NCBI RefSeq assembly: GCF_900112795.1
Contig: NZ_FONA01000002.1
Span: 124,001-188,000, forward strand
DNA: 64,000 nucleotides
Source: Thermophagus xiamenensis
GTDB taxonomy: Bacteria > Bacteroidota > Bacteroidia > Bacteroidales > Marinilabiliaceae
Direction of reading: 5' to 3'
Within the stretch, counting starts at the first letter, position 1; each line of letters opens with the position of its first letter. The translations under genes and the position numbers were made by a program. Below are positions 1-10,264 of the stretch, in pieces. Below the pieces are notes generated by a model, which did no database searches, was not told where the DNA came from, and saw only the letters and a program-made list of their open reading frames with translations.

Positions 1-818
1 TGAAGGACTACTCCCATCAAAACAATTAGTACGGCAAAGCCCAGGATTGCCACAATGGCATTGCGGATAATCTTTTTCTGATAAAACAGTGCGGGAGCTG
101 CCGCGATAAAAAATCCCAATTGAATATACCGCGAATTATTTACAACTACTATAAAAAAACTTAATACCAGATATAAAACCGGTATCCGATTCTTTTCTTT
201 TACCTCATAACCCGTTACCAAAGCAACTATGGGCAAAAATGACAAACCCACATCATTAACATCGGTAAATCCAAAAACAGATAATCGCCTTACTTGAAGC
301 ACGTTTGAACCCCAATCGTAATGTAACATGGATTCCCGAAAATGATCAGGGGTAAAAAAAAACGGGTCATAAACCACTTGAATAAACGACACCACTACTC
401 CTAACACAATTAACCCTTTCATCAGCCGCACTAAAGTATCTATCAGCCGATGAGAAAAAATAAGGTTATCTACCACAAAGAGTACTGCTACCGTTTGCAG
501 TGTCCGATTCAGGAAGAATTCATAAAATATTCCTTTTCTTGCAATAACATCCTGCCACAGAACCAAATCCCATATCATAAAATAAATGGCCAGAATAATG
601 CCTGCCGGTAAATAATACCGAAAAACCACATTCTGAGTTCCTCTGGCCAACAACAGTAACACAGCAAACAACACTATAGTGCTTCCATAAATCCTTTCAA
701 AACCCTGATTTATGGTCATATAATCCAGATAACAAATCAGAGGCGAAAGCACAAGTGCTATAAAATACCAGTGAGCCCAGAAGCCAAATGAATAAACCCG
801 TTTATTTTCTGTAACCAT
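1..818 (-). CDS. O-antigen polymerase/ligase-like membrane protein (partial, C-terminus outside window)
   Basis: Reading on the minus strand from ATG at 818 gives 272 codons with no stop before base 1, so the C-terminal part lies outside the window. The protein is strongly hydrophobic with at least six likely membrane segments separated by short basic loops; the stretch FTDVNDVG followed by a helix and then NNSRY resembles the Wzy/WaaL (O-antigen ligase, PF04932) type of polysaccharide polymerase. The start overlaps the last 17 bases of the wzc-like gene, so the two are probably translationally coupled. Role (inference): polymerising or ligating the exported polysaccharide in the inner membrane. 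The family call is by topology and context only; another multi-spanning export protein is possible. Confidence 0.6.
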   Translation of the reverse strand, partial: MVTENKRVYSFGFWAHWYFIALVLSPLICYLDYMTINQGFERIYGSTIVLFAVLLLLARGTQNVVFRYYLPAGIILAIYFMIWDLVLWQDVIARKGIFYEFFLNRTLQTVAVLFVVDNLIFSHRLIDTLVRLMKGLIVLGVVVSFIQVVYDPFFFTPDHFRESMLHYDWGSNVLQVRRLSVFGFTDVNDVGLSFLPIVALVTGYEVKEKNRIPVLYLVLSFFIVVVNNSRYIQLGFFIAAAPALFYQKKIIRNAIVAILGFAVLIVLMGVVL

Positions 819-3153
819 ATTTATAATTGTAATACCTACGATTCAATCCCATGGATACATCATTCAAAACAAGACCAACTTTTCTGGCTTTAAACTCCTT
901 CATATTTTGAAGCGTTTTTTTCATAACATTAAGTGGGGTATAGCCTGCACGGGTTACCATCAATACCACATCAGCCAAGGGGATGGTCGATCTTGTATCT
1001 GCCACAATTAAGGGGGCCGAATCGAGTATTACAAAATCAAAATGAGATTTAACCTCTTCCAACATTTCCCTGAATTTTTCCGATTCAAGTATTTCACTGG
1101 GATTGGGTGGAATTTTGTCAGATGGAATAAGATAAAAATTTTCTTCCGCGGAAGGATAGATTATGCTCTTCAAATCTGCTTCTCCATGGACATAATCTAC
1201 CAAACCGGGTTTATGATTCAATTCAGGGGCATAAGCAGAAATTAATCGTGGCCGTCTAAGATCCAATTCAATTAATAAAGTAGGGCGATTTAACCTGGCT
1301 AAAAAACGCGCCAGGAAATAAGAGGTAAAGGTTTTTCCTTCGCCCTGTACCGATGATGTTATCAAAATAAGTTCCGATGATTTAGTCTGAGGGATTCCAT
1401 CTTTACAAAAAGCCAAAAGGTTACTTCTAAGCGTTCGAATGGATTCGGCTTGCGATGAAAACTGATTTTCACCCATTAATTTCTTTATCGATCTTGTATG
1501 AAGTATTTCGCCCAGGAAACGGACATCATCATCCAAGTCTAAAAAATCTTTCTCATCTTTAACTTTTCCAAAAATATTGTCATATGCCAATGCAAGAACA
1601 GTAGCAGACAACAAGGCCAGGAATACGGCAAAGCCGGTAATTTTATTGGACTTAGGACTCACCAGTTGCGCGTATGACGGGGGATCAAATACTTCATAGT
1701 CGGGTAAGTTGGAAGCCCTCGCAATCTGAGCCTCTGCTTTTTTCTGCATCAAATAGGTATAGGTTTCATCATTTAATCGGAAGTCACGGCTAAAAGTTTG
1801 AAGGTTTCGCTGTGTCTCGGGCAATTGGCGTATTTGTTCATCAATTTGTGCCAGGCGTGTTTCGGTTTTACGCAAATCTTGCTCAGCAATATTCAAAGAA
1901 TATCTGACATTTTCACGAATGGTTTTTCTTAAATTACTAATTCTGGCTTCTACCTGACTCAAGAGGGGGCTCTTCGTTTGATTATTCTCAATTAAACGGG
2001 TTCGCTGCCCAACCAAACTGATATATTCTTCCATGAGAATACTTAAAGAATTATTATTCAAAGCCATTACGGCCGACATGGAATATTCAGTATAATTATC
2101 ATCCTTTGAAATTTGCTCCGAAAGGTATCGAAGATAATCAACCCTGGATTCAAATTCTTGTTTTTGATCACGAACACGAGAAAGTTCATTATACAATCTT
2201 TCTGCACTTTGACTTACATCCATCACATCACGGGCCGACTGATATCGTTGAAGAGTTTGTTCTGCACGTTTCAATGAATCGGATACCGATTCCAATAATT
2301 GATCGATATATTCTATTGTTGAGTTAGCAATATGATTTTTTCGTTCTAAGTTGTTTTCGATAACCGTTTCCAGGAAAGCTTCCAGAAAATCCATTCCTTT
2401 TTTGGAATTACCGGTTCTGTATCTGACGTTTATCACCGTTCCATTGAGATTGGCGGGTTCAAGAGTCAACCGGCTTTTATAGGCTGCAACTAATTGATCA
2501 TCTGTAAGAATACGGAACTTAAAAAGATTGTCCTCTTCCGGAACTGATTCATCTTCCCAAAATATTGTAAACTTAAAAAAATCACTTTCCAACGGCTTTC
2601 CAAACTCTCCTAACACAGAAAAGTCCAATCCTTCAACTCTGCGCGTAAAAACCTGATTGATAAAATCGTAAACACCTCCGCTCCCTTTTTGAATGGTAAG
2701 GCGAAAACGTTCAGGCGACAGAACCTCCAGATTGTACGATACTCCAACTAACTGAGGGAAAGAGCCATCCATGACTACATTAAACGGGCTGGCATTATAT
2801 AATTCAACATCATTAAAAAAAGTAGATTTGTAATATTCTATCCGGCTATTAAACTTGGTAACAGCTTCACGAATAATGGGCGAGGCCTGAATGGTAAGCA
2901 AACTATTCTCAAAGTTATTACGTCCGGCAAATAATTCGGAACCGGGAATAAAAGCGGTAGGGTCCTGTACACCTCTCTCCCGAACATGCACAACAAGTTT
3001 TGCACTCATTTCATGGATTCGGGGTTGGGTTTTTATATAAACAAATGATAACCCAACAAAGAGCACCAAAAAGACAGGATAAAGTTTCCAATATTTTAAC
3101 AGGCGACGAGTTACATTTCGAACGTCATCCGAAACATGATTTTTTTGAATCAT
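802..3153 (-). CDS. Wzc-like polysaccharide co-polymerase and tyrosine autokinase
   Basis: 783 aa. Order: N-terminal membrane segment (about 25-45), Wzz-type periplasmic domain, a long coiled-coil GNVR region (about 270-480), second membrane segment (about 505-525), then a cytoplasmic BY-kinase. The kinase shows Walker A (SSVQGEGKT, about 600), Walker A' (LLIELDLRRPR, about 630) and Walker B (FVILDSAPLIV, about 711), and ends in a tyrosine-rich tail (RRYYNYKYGYRK), the usual autophosphorylation cluster. Known for the family: it controls chain length and gates export together with the Wza outer-membrane channel. It starts 2 bases after the stop of the Wza-like gene and overlaps the following membrane protein gene, so the three form one operon. 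Length and architecture are normal. Confidence 0.92.
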   Translation of the reverse strand: MIQKNHVSDDVRNVTRRLLKYWKLYPVFLVLFVGLSFVYIKTQPRIHEMSAKLVVHVRERGVQDPTAFIPGSELFAGRNNFENSLLTIQASPIIREAVTKFNSRIEYYKSTFFNDVELYNASPFNVVMDGSFPQLVGVSYNLEVLSPERFRLTIQKGSGGVYDFINQVFTRRVEGLDFSVLGEFGKPLESDFFKFTIFWEDESVPEEDNLFKFRILTDDQLVAAYKSRLTLEPANLNGTVINVRYRTGNSKKGMDFLEAFLETVIENNLERKNHIANSTIEYIDQLLESVSDSLKRAEQTLQRYQSARDVMDVSQSAERLYNELSRVRDQKQEFESRVDYLRYLSEQISKDDNYTEYSMSAVMALNNNSLSILMEEYISLVGQRTRLIENNQTKSPLLSQVEARISNLRKTIRENVRYSLNIAEQDLRKTETRLAQIDEQIRQLPETQRNLQTFSRDFRLNDETYTYLMQKKAEAQIARASNLPDYEVFDPPSYAQLVSPKSNKITGFAVFLALLSATVLALAYDNIFGKVKDEKDFLDLDDDVRFLGEILHTRSIKKLMGENQFSSQAESIRTLRSNLLAFCKDGIPQTKSSELILITSSVQGEGKTFTSYFLARFLARLNRPTLLIELDLRRPRLISAYAPELNHKPGLVDYVHGEADLKSIIYPSAEENFYLIPSDKIPPNPSEILESEKFREMLEEVKSHFDFVILDSAPLIVADTRSTIPLADVVLMVTRAGYTPLNVMKKTLQNMKEFKARKVGLVLNDVSMGLNRRYYNYKYGYRK

Positions 3154-3155
3154 AA

Positions 3156-3920
3156 TCAGTCCCCCTGTACATAATCAATGATTAACAACGAAGTGGTAGC
3201 AGCAGAAAGAATTAAAGAAAACGGCACACTATTGATTCCCCAAATTCGACGATTGAGCGGTTCTACATAAACGACATCACCTGACTTAAGATAAAAGAAA
3301 TCAGAGATAAACAAGCTTTTATCCGTCAGGTCAACTCTGTTTTTTCTTATACGTCCGTTACTTTCCCTGATGATAACAACGCGCTTTCGGTCACCGTATT
3401 CTCCGATATCTCCGGCTAAGCCAAGAGCTTGAAAAATATTAATATTTTCACCTGAGTAAAAATAGCGTCCGGGGCGTTCAACCATTCCAATTACGGTAAC
3501 ATTTTTATTCACAAACGATACTTTTACCGAAGGTGCATAAAAATAGCTCTTTAACTCCTCTTGTATTTCCTTGGCGACCTGGTCCACCGTTTTACCGGCC
3601 ACATGGACTTTCCCCAAAAGAGGTAAATCTATGTACCCGTCCTCATCTACCTGGTATGATATTAAAGAATAATCCGTACTACTTCTTCCTCCAGTCCTGA
3701 TATCGCCGGGCGCCAATAATTCGGGATTATCTTCACTAAAGCTGCTAACGTTAATATACAACTCATCAAATGTTTGGATAAGTGCTCGCTTTTGTTCATT
3801 GAGAAACTCTACCCCCAAATCTTTTTTCTTTCCTTTATCTTGTACGTAAGCCATCTGTCGGCGTGTCATACATCCTGAAGAAAGGGCAATAATTAAACTG
3901 AGTATTAATATTTTTCGCAT
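3156..3920 (-). CDS. Wza-like polysaccharide export lipoprotein
   Basis: I start the gene at ATG 3920 rather than the upstream ATG at 3965, because this gives a clean lipoprotein signal, MRKILILSLIIALSSGC, with the lipobox LSSGC, and an AGAAGG just before it. About 254 aa. It contains a polysaccharide export domain (PF02563-like, around LLAPGDIRTG...GYIDLPLLGKVHVAGKT) followed by an SLBB-type β-grasp domain (VTVIGMVERPGRYFY...) and a short C-terminal hydrophobic helix (PFSLILSAATTSLLII). Known role: the outer-membrane export channel for capsule or exopolysaccharide. It is the first gene of the operon seen here, followed by the Wzc-like kinase. Bacteroidota homologues are of this short size. 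Confidence 0.88.
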   Translation of the reverse strand: MRKILILSLIIALSSGCMTRRQMAYVQDKGKKKDLGVEFLNEQKRALIQTFDELYINVSSFSEDNPELLAPGDIRTGGRSSTDYSLISYQVDEDGYIDLPLLGKVHVAGKTVDQVAKEIQEELKSYFYAPSVKVSFVNKNVTVIGMVERPGRYFYSGENINIFQALGLAGDIGEYGDRKRVVIIRESNGRIRKNRVDLTDKSLFISDFFYLKSGDVVYVEPLNRRIWGINSVPFSLILSAATTSLLIIDYVQGD

Positions 3921-3965
3921 ACCTTCTATCTTTGTTTTTAACAAAAATAGGATAGGTTTTAGCAC

Positions 3966-4569
3966 AATGTCAATTTGTTTTTTATTGCATTCACAGGTAC
4001 ACTACGCCTAAACATAAACCCCAATCGGGTCAACCTATTTTATTAGGCTCTAACAAGCAATGAGTTATATCTACCCTTTAAAATCCGATTCTTTTGTATC
4101 ATAAGAATTTTGTCATTTGACAAAACAATATTCTTAACGGGTGAAGGTTTACCATTTATGGACAAAAAAACCGGCATTTAATTTATCGGGCATTTATACC
4201 GTATCATATGAAGATTAAATTGAAACGGGGATGGCAAGAAGATTTAACCACAAGAACAGCATTAAAGAGTTAATCAATACGCATATTACTCCTACAACGA
4301 ATCAAATTAAAGACAACAGTCGCAAGAAGGCTAAAAAATAAATAACACATGGAATATGCATGAAACCATAGTACAAAAAATGGCAGGAAAAATTTACCGC
4401 TAATTCATAAGACGATGTTATATAGCCAACAGTAGGTTAGGTTGGTGCCACGCAATAAATAATCTGAAATAAAGTTACACTCTTTTATTCTATTATAATC
4501 AATGGTCTCGGAATAAAACAATAAGACAGCCCGAAGTAATAATTGCTATTATCAAAGAAAACAATAGCA
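3966..4569. other. Intergenic stretch, mostly featureless
   Basis: 604 bases, AT-rich, between the export operon and def. I see no RNA gene or clear promoter. The only coding candidate is the 36-codon ORF at 4231-4341, listed separately. Confidence 0.5.
4231..4341 (+). CDS. Very small basic ORF (36 aa), doubtful
   Basis: ATG at 4231 to TAA at 4341 gives 36 residues beginning MARRFNHKNSIK and ending KDNSRKKAKK, rich in Lys, Arg and Asn and with no hydrophobic segment. There is a purine-rich ACGGGG directly upstream but no clear promoter. A 21-codon ORF overlaps it in another frame, starting at 4208. I do not recognise the peptide. It could be a small nucleic-acid-binding protein, the tail of a lost gene, or chance. 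Confidence 0.2.
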   Translation: MARRFNHKNSIKELINTHITPTTNQIKDNSRKKAKK

Positions 4570-5127
4570 TTATTTGGGTAATTTTATCCTGTAATTCACA
4601 TTAATTTTTCCTTTACTGATAGCGGTGAGTTTTCTTTTAAGCAACCGCTTCTTTAAAGGGGGCAGGTGATCTACGAACAAAATTCCCTGAATATGATCAT
4701 ATTCATGCTGGATAACTCTGGCAGCCCACCCTTCATAAACTTCTTCATATTCGTTGAAATCAACATCAACATACCTTATTTTTATTTTTGTAGGCCTTTC
4801 AACATCTTCACTTATTCCCGGAATACTTAAACAACCTTCTTGATCGGAAACGGGTTCACCATCCCGTTCAATGATTCGGGCATTAATAAATACCTTTTTA
4901 AAATTGGTAAGTTCAGGAAAGTCTTCGGCCAATGGTGTAGCATCAATAACAAAAATTCGTTTGGACAAACCAATTTGGGGGCCAGCTAAACCAATCCCAT
5001 CGGCATTATACATGGTTTCAAACATATCATCGATCAATTGTTTAAGCTCATCTTTCTCTTCGGGTAAAAAATCAACTGCTTCCTTTTTTAATACCCGATG
5101 TCCGTAAACTACTATAGGATATATCAT
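4570..5127 (-). CDS. def: Peptide deformylase
   Basis: 185 aa, normal length. Removes the formyl group from the N-terminal Met of new proteins in the cytoplasm. All three family motifs are present: GIGLAGPQ at 44-51, EGCLS with the metal-binding Cys99, and HEYDH with metal ligands His141 and His145 and catalytic Glu142. It lies 101 bases downstream of ruvX on the same strand, and the two are probably cotranscribed, an arrangement known from other Bacteroidota. The basic tail after residue 160 is somewhat extended, which is common in type I enzymes of this phylum. Confidence 0.96.
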   Translation of the reverse strand: MIYPIVVYGHRVLKKEAVDFLPEEKDELKQLIDDMFETMYNADGIGLAGPQIGLSKRIFVIDATPLAEDFPELTNFKKVFINARIIERDGEPVSDQEGCLSIPGISEDVERPTKIKIRYVDVDFNEYEEVYEGWAARVIQHEYDHIQGILFVDHLPPLKKRLLKRKLTAISKGKINVNYRIKLPK

Positions 5128-5228
5128 TTTAAGATTGTTAGATATTAGAAAATTAGATATAAGAATTAGAAATTATATTAATTTAATTTATGGAATATCT
5201 TAAACAAATTCCTTTCTACTCGCACAAA

Positions 5229-5642
5229 CTATTGGTTTTCCTCTAAAAACGTTTGTAAAATTATTGTGGCACTAATTTTATCAATTAACCACTTATCTCT
5301 TCTTTTCTTTTTAGATAACCCGGCATCAATCATTGTTTGAAAAGCCATTTTACTGGTATACCGTTCATCCACCATATAAACAGGGATGTGAGGATATTTG
5401 TTCTTTAACGACCTTACAAACGGTCTTATATATTTCATTGATTCGGAATCTTCTCCCGAATCACGAGTAGCATACCCTACCACAAAAGCTTCAACATCTT
5501 CCCTGGCAAGGTAATCCTTTAAAAATTCATATATTTTAGCCGAGGGGATGGTATCCAGCCCGTTTGCAATAATTTTTAAAGGGTCGGTCACTGCTATTCC
5601 CGTTTTCTTTTTCCCATAATCAAAAGCAAGAATTCTTCCCAC
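5229..5642 (-). CDS. ruvX: RuvX/YqgF-type nuclease (putative pre-16S rRNA nuclease / Holliday junction resolvase)
   Basis: 137 aa with the RNase H-like fold of the YqgF family: ILAFDYGKKKTGIAVTD at the N-terminus (catalytic Asp8), YMVDERYTS with the conserved Glu in the middle, and a C-terminal DKISATIIL with the last acidic ligand. In other bacteria the enzyme trims the 5' end of 16S rRNA; a role in Holliday junction resolution has also been proposed. It is followed by def on the same strand, and preceded by the ppdK terminator at 5672-5697, so it starts its own transcript. Confidence 0.92.
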   Translation of the reverse strand: MGRILAFDYGKKKTGIAVTDPLKIIANGLDTIPSAKIYEFLKDYLAREDVEAFVVGYATRDSGEDSESMKYIRPFVRSLKNKYPHIPVYMVDERYTSKMAFQTMIDAGLSKKKRRDKWLIDKISATIILQTFLEENQ

Positions 5643-5671
5643 AGCAATAAAATTTAAGCTGCAAAATTAAC

Positions 5672-5697
5672 AAAAAAACGGGACCTTTCAGTCCCGC
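5672..5697 (-). terminator. Rho-independent terminator after ppdK
   Basis: On the minus strand CGGGAC, a six-base loop TGAAAG, GTCCCG, then seven T. It lies about 65 bases after the ppdK stop and just before the ruvX start, separating the two transcripts. Confidence 0.85.
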
Positions 5698-5761
5698 TTT
5701 ATTTAATTAACTTGCAAACTAAACTGACCATTTATCAAATAATCAGATTAGGACGCAAAGA

Positions 5762-8473
5762 TTATAATTCACGGACCGCTGCCTGCGCTGCAGATAACCG
5801 AGCAATAGGTACTCTGTAGGGCGAGCAACTCACATAATCCAAGCCGGTACGATGGCAGAACTCAACGGAAGAAGGTTCACCACCATGTTCGCCACAAATA
5901 CCCACCTTAAGTTCCTTTTTAACACTTCTGCCTCGTTTAGTTCCCAGTTCAATCAATTGCCCGACACCTTCCTGGTCCAGAACCTGGAACGGATCAACTT
6001 TCAGAACGCCTTTATCCAGATAAACAGGCAGGAATTTACCGGCATCGTCACGAGAGTAACCAAAGGTCATCTGCGTAAGGTCATTGGTTCCAAAAGAGAA
6101 GAAATCAGCTTCTTTGGCAATTTGGTCAGCGACCAAGGCGGCACGTGGAATCTCAATCATGGTTCCTACCAGATAGTCAATTTTATCGCCACGTTCTTCA
6201 AAGACTTTCTTTGCAGTATCATGGATAACCTCGGCTTGCATTTTAAATTCTTTAAAGGTACCTACTAAAGGAACCATGATTTCCGGGCGGGCATCGACAC
6301 CTTTCTTTTTAAGGTTAAGGGCAGCTTCAATAATAGCACGGGTTTGCATTTCGGTAATTTCGGGATAGGTAATTCCCAACCGGCAACCACGATGCCCTAA
6401 CATGGGATTAAATTCTTCTAAGTCGGCAACCGTATTGCGGATTTGTTCGATGGTAACCCCCATTTCTTCGGCCAGTGCTTTTTGGGTAGCTTGTTGATGA
6501 GGAACAAACTCGTGCAAAGGGGGATCCAATAAACGGATGGTAACACCATAACCGGCCATTGCTTCCAGAATTCCCTCAAAATCTTCTCTCTGATAAGGCA
6601 GCAATTTGGCCAAAGCTTTTTTTCGTCCTTCCGTGGTGGAAGCCAGAATCATTTCACGCATTGCCTTAATGCGCTCTCCTTCAAAGAACATATGCTCGGT
6701 CCGGCATAATCCAATACCTTTTGCACCAAAGTCACGTGCAATTCTTGCATCTTTGGGGGTATCTGCGTTGGTACGAACACTCATTCGAGCAAACTTATCG
6801 GAAAGTTCCATCACCAGACCAAAATCGCCACTCAAGTCGGGTTTACGGGTTTCTACCTTGCCTTCATAAACTTCACCGGTAGAGCCGTTCAAGGAAATCC
6901 AATCGCCTTCTTTATAAACGCGGTTGCCAATGGTCATGGTACGAGCATGATAATCCAGCTTAATATTTCCCGCACCGGAGACACAACATTTACCCATTCC
7001 CCGGGCAACCACTGCAGCATGAGAAGTCATTCCCCCGCGAGCGGTGAGAATACCCCGCGCCACATGCATACCTTCGAGGTCTTCAGGCGATGTTTCGGTC
7101 CGTACCAAAATAGTTTGCTCATATTTATCGGCTTCATCGGCAAAGAAAACAATTTGTCCGGTAGCCGCTCCGGGTGAGGCAGGCAGACCGGTTGCTAACA
7201 CTTTAGCCGAACGAACAGCCAGTGAATCAAAGACCGGGTGGAGTAATTCATCCAGTTTAGAGGGTTCAAGTCTTAATAAAGCCGTCTTTTCATCAATCAA
7301 CTTATCGCGATACATATCCATGGCTATTTTAACCATGGCAGCCCCGGTACGCTTACCGTTACGCGTTTGCAGCAACCAGAGTTTACCTTCCTGAATGGTA
7401 AACTCAAGGTCCTGCATATCTTTATAGTGTTTTTCAAGCTTTTCCTGAACTTCAAAGAGTTCCTTATAAATCTCCGGCATTGTTTCTTCCAGAGAAGGAT
7501 ATTTGGCAGCGCGCTCCTCTTCGGAAATACCCTGAAGCCTGGCCCAGCGTCGACTTCCTTCAAGCGTAATTTGCTGAGGCGTGCGAATTCCGGCTACAAC
7601 ATCCTCACCCTGTGCATTAATCAGATATTCACCGTTAAAGATATTTTCTCCGGTAGCAGCATCCCTGGTAAAGGCTACTCCTGTTGCAGAGTTATTGCCC
7701 ATGTTACCAAACACCATGGCCTGAACATTTACAGCTGTACCCCACTCATCCGGAATACCATTAAGTCGGCGATAATAAACGGCACGGGCATTACTCCAGC
7801 TGTCAAAAACGGCGGCAATAGCTCCCCACAATTGGTCATAGGAAGAAGTTGGGAAATCTTTACCGGTACGTTTTTTTACGGCATCTTTAAATTTAACAAC
7901 CAAACCCTTCAAGTCATCCACCGAAAATTCGGTATCCAACTCAATTCCTTTTTCCTCTTTAACCTTATCCATTATTTCCTCAAAGGGGTCGGCATCTTCC
8001 TTAGATTCAGGCTTCATGCCTAAAACAACATCGCCGTACATTTGGATAAAGCGACGATAAGAATCCCATGCAAAACGTTCATTACCCGTTTTTTGGGCCA
8101 ATCCGTCCACTACCTCATCATTCAAACCCAAATTCAGGATAGTATCCATCATCCCGGGCATTGAGGCACGAGCCCCCGAACGAACCGAAACCAACAGAGG
8201 GTTGTTTTTATCCCCAAATTTGGTTCCTGTTAGTTTTTCAATATGCGCAATAGCACTTTCTACCTCATCCTTCAATAATTCAACGGTCTTTTCGTATCCT
8301 AACTCATTATATTCTGTGCACACTTCGGTCGAAATGGTAAAACCCGGCGGCACCGGTACTCCTATTAAATTCATTTCAGCAAGGTTGGCCCCTTTCCCAC
8401 CAAGGAGTTCCCTCATATCTGCCCGGCCCTCGGCCGACCCATTTCCAAATGTATAAACGCGCTTTTTTCCCAT
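5762..8473 (-). CDS. ppdK: Pyruvate, phosphate dikinase
   Basis: 903 aa, full length. Interconverts pyruvate, ATP and phosphate with PEP, AMP and pyrophosphate. N-terminal ATP-grasp domain ([20 protein letters not shown], then [16 protein letters not shown]), a central swivelling phosphohistidine domain with [13 protein letters not shown] (phosphorylated His485), and a C-terminal PEP/pyruvate barrel with CGEHGGEP (catalytic Cys860). It has its own terminator at 5672-5697. With nifJ at 11.3-14.8 kb it suggests a pyruvate node as used in anaerobic, pyrophosphate-saving glycolysis; direction of flux cannot be told from sequence. Nothing is missing or unusual. Confidence 0.97.
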   Translation of the reverse strand: MGKKRVYTFGNGSAEGRADMRELLGGKGANLAEMNLIGVPVPPGFTISTEVCTEYNELGYEKTVELLKDEVESAIAHIEKLTGTKFGDKNNPLLVSVRSGARASMPGMMDTILNLGLNDEVVDGLAQKTGNERFAWDSYRRFIQMYGDVVLGMKPESKEDADPFEEIMDKVKEEKGIELDTEFSVDDLKGLVVKFKDAVKKRTGKDFPTSSYDQLWGAIAAVFDSWSNARAVYYRRLNGIPDEWGTAVNVQAMVFGNMGNNSATGVAFTRDAATGENIFNGEYLINAQGEDVVAGIRTPQQITLEGSRRWARLQGISEEERAAKYPSLEETMPEIYKELFEVQEKLEKHYKDMQDLEFTIQEGKLWLLQTRNGKRTGAAMVKIAMDMYRDKLIDEKTALLRLEPSKLDELLHPVFDSLAVRSAKVLATGLPASPGAATGQIVFFADEADKYEQTILVRTETSPEDLEGMHVARGILTARGGMTSHAAVVARGMGKCCVSGAGNIKLDYHARTMTIGNRVYKEGDWISLNGSTGEVYEGKVETRKPDLSGDFGLVMELSDKFARMSVRTNADTPKDARIARDFGAKGIGLCRTEHMFFEGERIKAMREMILASTTEGRKKALAKLLPYQREDFEGILEAMAGYGVTIRLLDPPLHEFVPHQQATQKALAEEMGVTIEQIRNTVADLEEFNPMLGHRGCRLGITYPEITEMQTRAIIEAALNLKKKGVDARPEIMVPLVGTFKEFKMQAEVIHDTAKKVFEERGDKIDYLVGTMIEIPRAALVADQIAKEADFFSFGTNDLTQMTFGYSRDDAGKFLPVYLDKGVLKVDPFQVLDQEGVGQLIELGTKRGRSVKKELKVGICGEHGGEPSSVEFCHRTGLDYVSCSPYRVPIARLSAAQAAVREL

Positions 8474-8520
8474 AATTAATTAATTTGTAATATTTAATTA
8501 AAGTTTAAATGAATGTATGG

Positions 8521-8720
8521 TGTTAGTTCATTAGTATAAATTTTACTTACTTCGTTGACATATTGCTTCTTATAAGTAGTCGTTAGTGGTTAGTAGTTAG
8601 TAATTAGTGGTTAGTTAATCAACGCTAATCACTAATGACTGTTGACTAATCACTAAAAACTTCTTCTGCCTTCTGCCTGTACACTTCTGCCTCTGTTCTT
8701 TATATTCCTATTGTGAAAAG
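8521..8720 (-). repeat. Dispersed composite repeat, copy 1 (reverse orientation)
   Basis: Between ppdK and its upstream neighbour. It consists of short words built on GTTAGT/ATTAGT in both directions followed by CTTCTGCCTTCTGCCTGTAC, and at its other edge TATAAATTTTACTTACTTCG. The same modules occur, mostly in the opposite orientation, at 10265-10590 and 23414-24002, and in worn form elsewhere. The GTTAGT/ACTAAC words let the RNA or DNA fold back on itself. No ORF is present. It fills most of the 362-base gap 8474-8835. Confidence 0.7.
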
Positions 8721-8788
8721 AAATCATGGCAAATTGATTTCCTCTATAAAACACTTTTGAATAAAAATTAAATCAAGTCACTCAAAAA

Positions 8789-8815
8789 ACCGGATTGTAC
8801 AATGTACAATCCGGT
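8789..8815 (-). terminator. Terminator after the DHODH-like gene
   Basis: A perfect 12-bp inverted repeat, ACCGGATTGTAC-AAT-GTACAATCCGGT, 21 bases past the stop of the gene ending at 8836, followed on the minus strand by six T. Confidence 0.85.
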
Positions 8816-8835
8816 AATTTCTGAATTTTTGCCGT

Positions 8836-9846
8836 TTATGGCAAGGGATATTTTTTTGCATACTCGTTCGATTTCATTAAAAAGTCCACATATTGCCCTC
8901 GTTTATATGCGTAGGGTTCATTGATACGCGAGTGAGACATTTTGCCTTTAAAATCATCAATGGATTTATAGCCTTTTTCTTTCATCCACTCAGTCAATTC
9001 ATCCAACATTTTTGAGATTTGGTCTACTCCGTTTCGATAAATGGTACTAACAACCTGAGCAGCATCAGCGCCGGCAAGCAGCACGGCAATCAAATCATCA
9101 CCATCGAGAATTCCCGTATTAGCAGCAATATTTGCCTGCAAATGTCCGTGCAACAATCCGGCATACCTGATAGATAATCTATTATCACCCTTATGACTCA
9201 GATTATAAGGCATTTCAAACGATTCTTTCCAAATATTGATATCAGGTTGAAAAAGTCGGTTAAACAATACAAAAGCATCCGCACCGTCTTCACTAAGCCG
9301 ATTGATAAATTCCAGTACGTTGGTGTAGAAAGGACTTAATTTTATGGCAACAGGGATATCGACAACTCTCTTAATTTTTTTAAGGATATTAATCCGCGTA
9401 GATTCTATTTCCAGAGGTGTTTTATTTGCGTCAGTTATGGTGTTGTAAAAGTTAAGTTCCAGACCATCTACGCCTGTTTTTGCCAATGCTTCAGCATATT
9501 CTACCCAGGTTGAATCAAAAATACAGTTTAAACTGGCAATTACGGGGATCGACACCGTTTCTTTAAGCTCTTTTAAGGCAAGAAGGTGGGCCCTCGGTCC
9601 GGCATGTTGAACATTTGGAAAAAGATTAACCATCTCGGCATGCCGCTCATCGTATTCGTGCAATTCATCTTCCAGTTCGGCAGCTTCCAGGTTGATCTGT
9701 TCCTCAAAGAGTGTTTTAAAAACTATGGCCGAAGCACCTGCTGATTCAATTTTTTTAACAGTTTCCAGGTTGGTAACCAGGTTACTGGCACCTACCATTA
9801 ACGGATTCTTAAGAGGAATTCCCATGTAATGTGTCGATAAATCCAT
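8836..9846 (-). CDS. Dihydroorotate dehydrogenase-like flavoprotein
   Basis: 336 aa, an FMN-binding TIM barrel of the DHODH/PreA family: MGIPLKNPLMVGASNL at the start, VSIPVIASLNC, DGLELNFYN, VAIKLSPFYT, and a C-terminal LLAGADAAQVVSTIYRNG phosphate-binding region. It lacks an obvious flanking pyr gene and has no attached iron-sulphur subunit. In many anaerobes this subfamily is found close to nifJ, and the same neighbourhood is seen here, with nifJ 1.4 kb upstream on the same strand. Whether it makes orotate or has another substrate is not decided by the sequence. Its terminator is at 8789-8815. Confidence 0.8.
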   Translation of the reverse strand: MDLSTHYMGIPLKNPLMVGASNLVTNLETVKKIESAGASAIVFKTLFEEQINLEAAELEDELHEYDERHAEMVNLFPNVQHAGPRAHLLALKELKETVSIPVIASLNCIFDSTWVEYAEALAKTGVDGLELNFYNTITDANKTPLEIESTRINILKKIKRVVDIPVAIKLSPFYTNVLEFINRLSEDGADAFVLFNRLFQPDINIWKESFEMPYNLSHKGDNRLSIRYAGLLHGHLQANIAANTGILDGDDLIAVLLAGADAAQVVSTIYRNGVDQISKMLDELTEWMKEKGYKSIDDFKGKMSHSRINEPYAYKRGQYVDFLMKSNEYAKKYPLP

Positions 9847-9993
9847 TTTGGGTCAATTTTTTGGTTTATATTTTTTAGTTGAAAATGGTGCTCTTCAAAT
9901 GCTTTAAAAAGCACAACAACACTAGGCACTTATTGGTTTAATCATATCAATCCTAAAACAGGCCTTTAATCGTTTTTCCCAACAGGAGGTTTA

Positions 9994-10122
9994 ATGCAAA
10001 AACAAACATATGATTATCTCTTTGCCAAAAACCAGGCCATTAATCATATCACTAAATTACACAACGCTATAAATCCTGAATCATCAATTATTTTTGACCT
10101 TCTAAAAATCATCCAAATTTAA
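9994..10122 (+). CDS. Small ORF (42 aa) with a Shine-Dalgarno-like site, doubtful
   Basis: ATG 9994 to TAA 10122, preceded by AGGAGGT four bases upstream of ATG-proximal sequence (CAGGAGGTTTAATG). The peptide begins MQKQTYDYLFAKNQ and ends FDLLKIIQI. I do not recognise it. It lies alone in a 1.4-kb gap on the strand opposite to its neighbours. The good ribosome-binding site is the only argument, and Bacteroidota rely little on such sites, so this may be chance. Confidence 0.25.
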   Translation: MQKQTYDYLFAKNQAINHITKLHNAINPESSIIFDLLKIIQI

Positions 10123-10264
10123 TAAATTAACATTTATGAAGGCTTTTTGTTGTATAAAAACATTTTATTTGTCGAAAAATTTAAACCAAAGAATCCCCAT
10201 CTCAGTTGGACTTCCTATCACACATGAGCAAAAATAAGTTGCATGGATCGAGTCAGAATCATTT

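Noticed and set aside
7367-8023. 218-codon open frame opposite ppdK
   Set aside because: Shadow of the ppdK coding sequence; no family resemblance.
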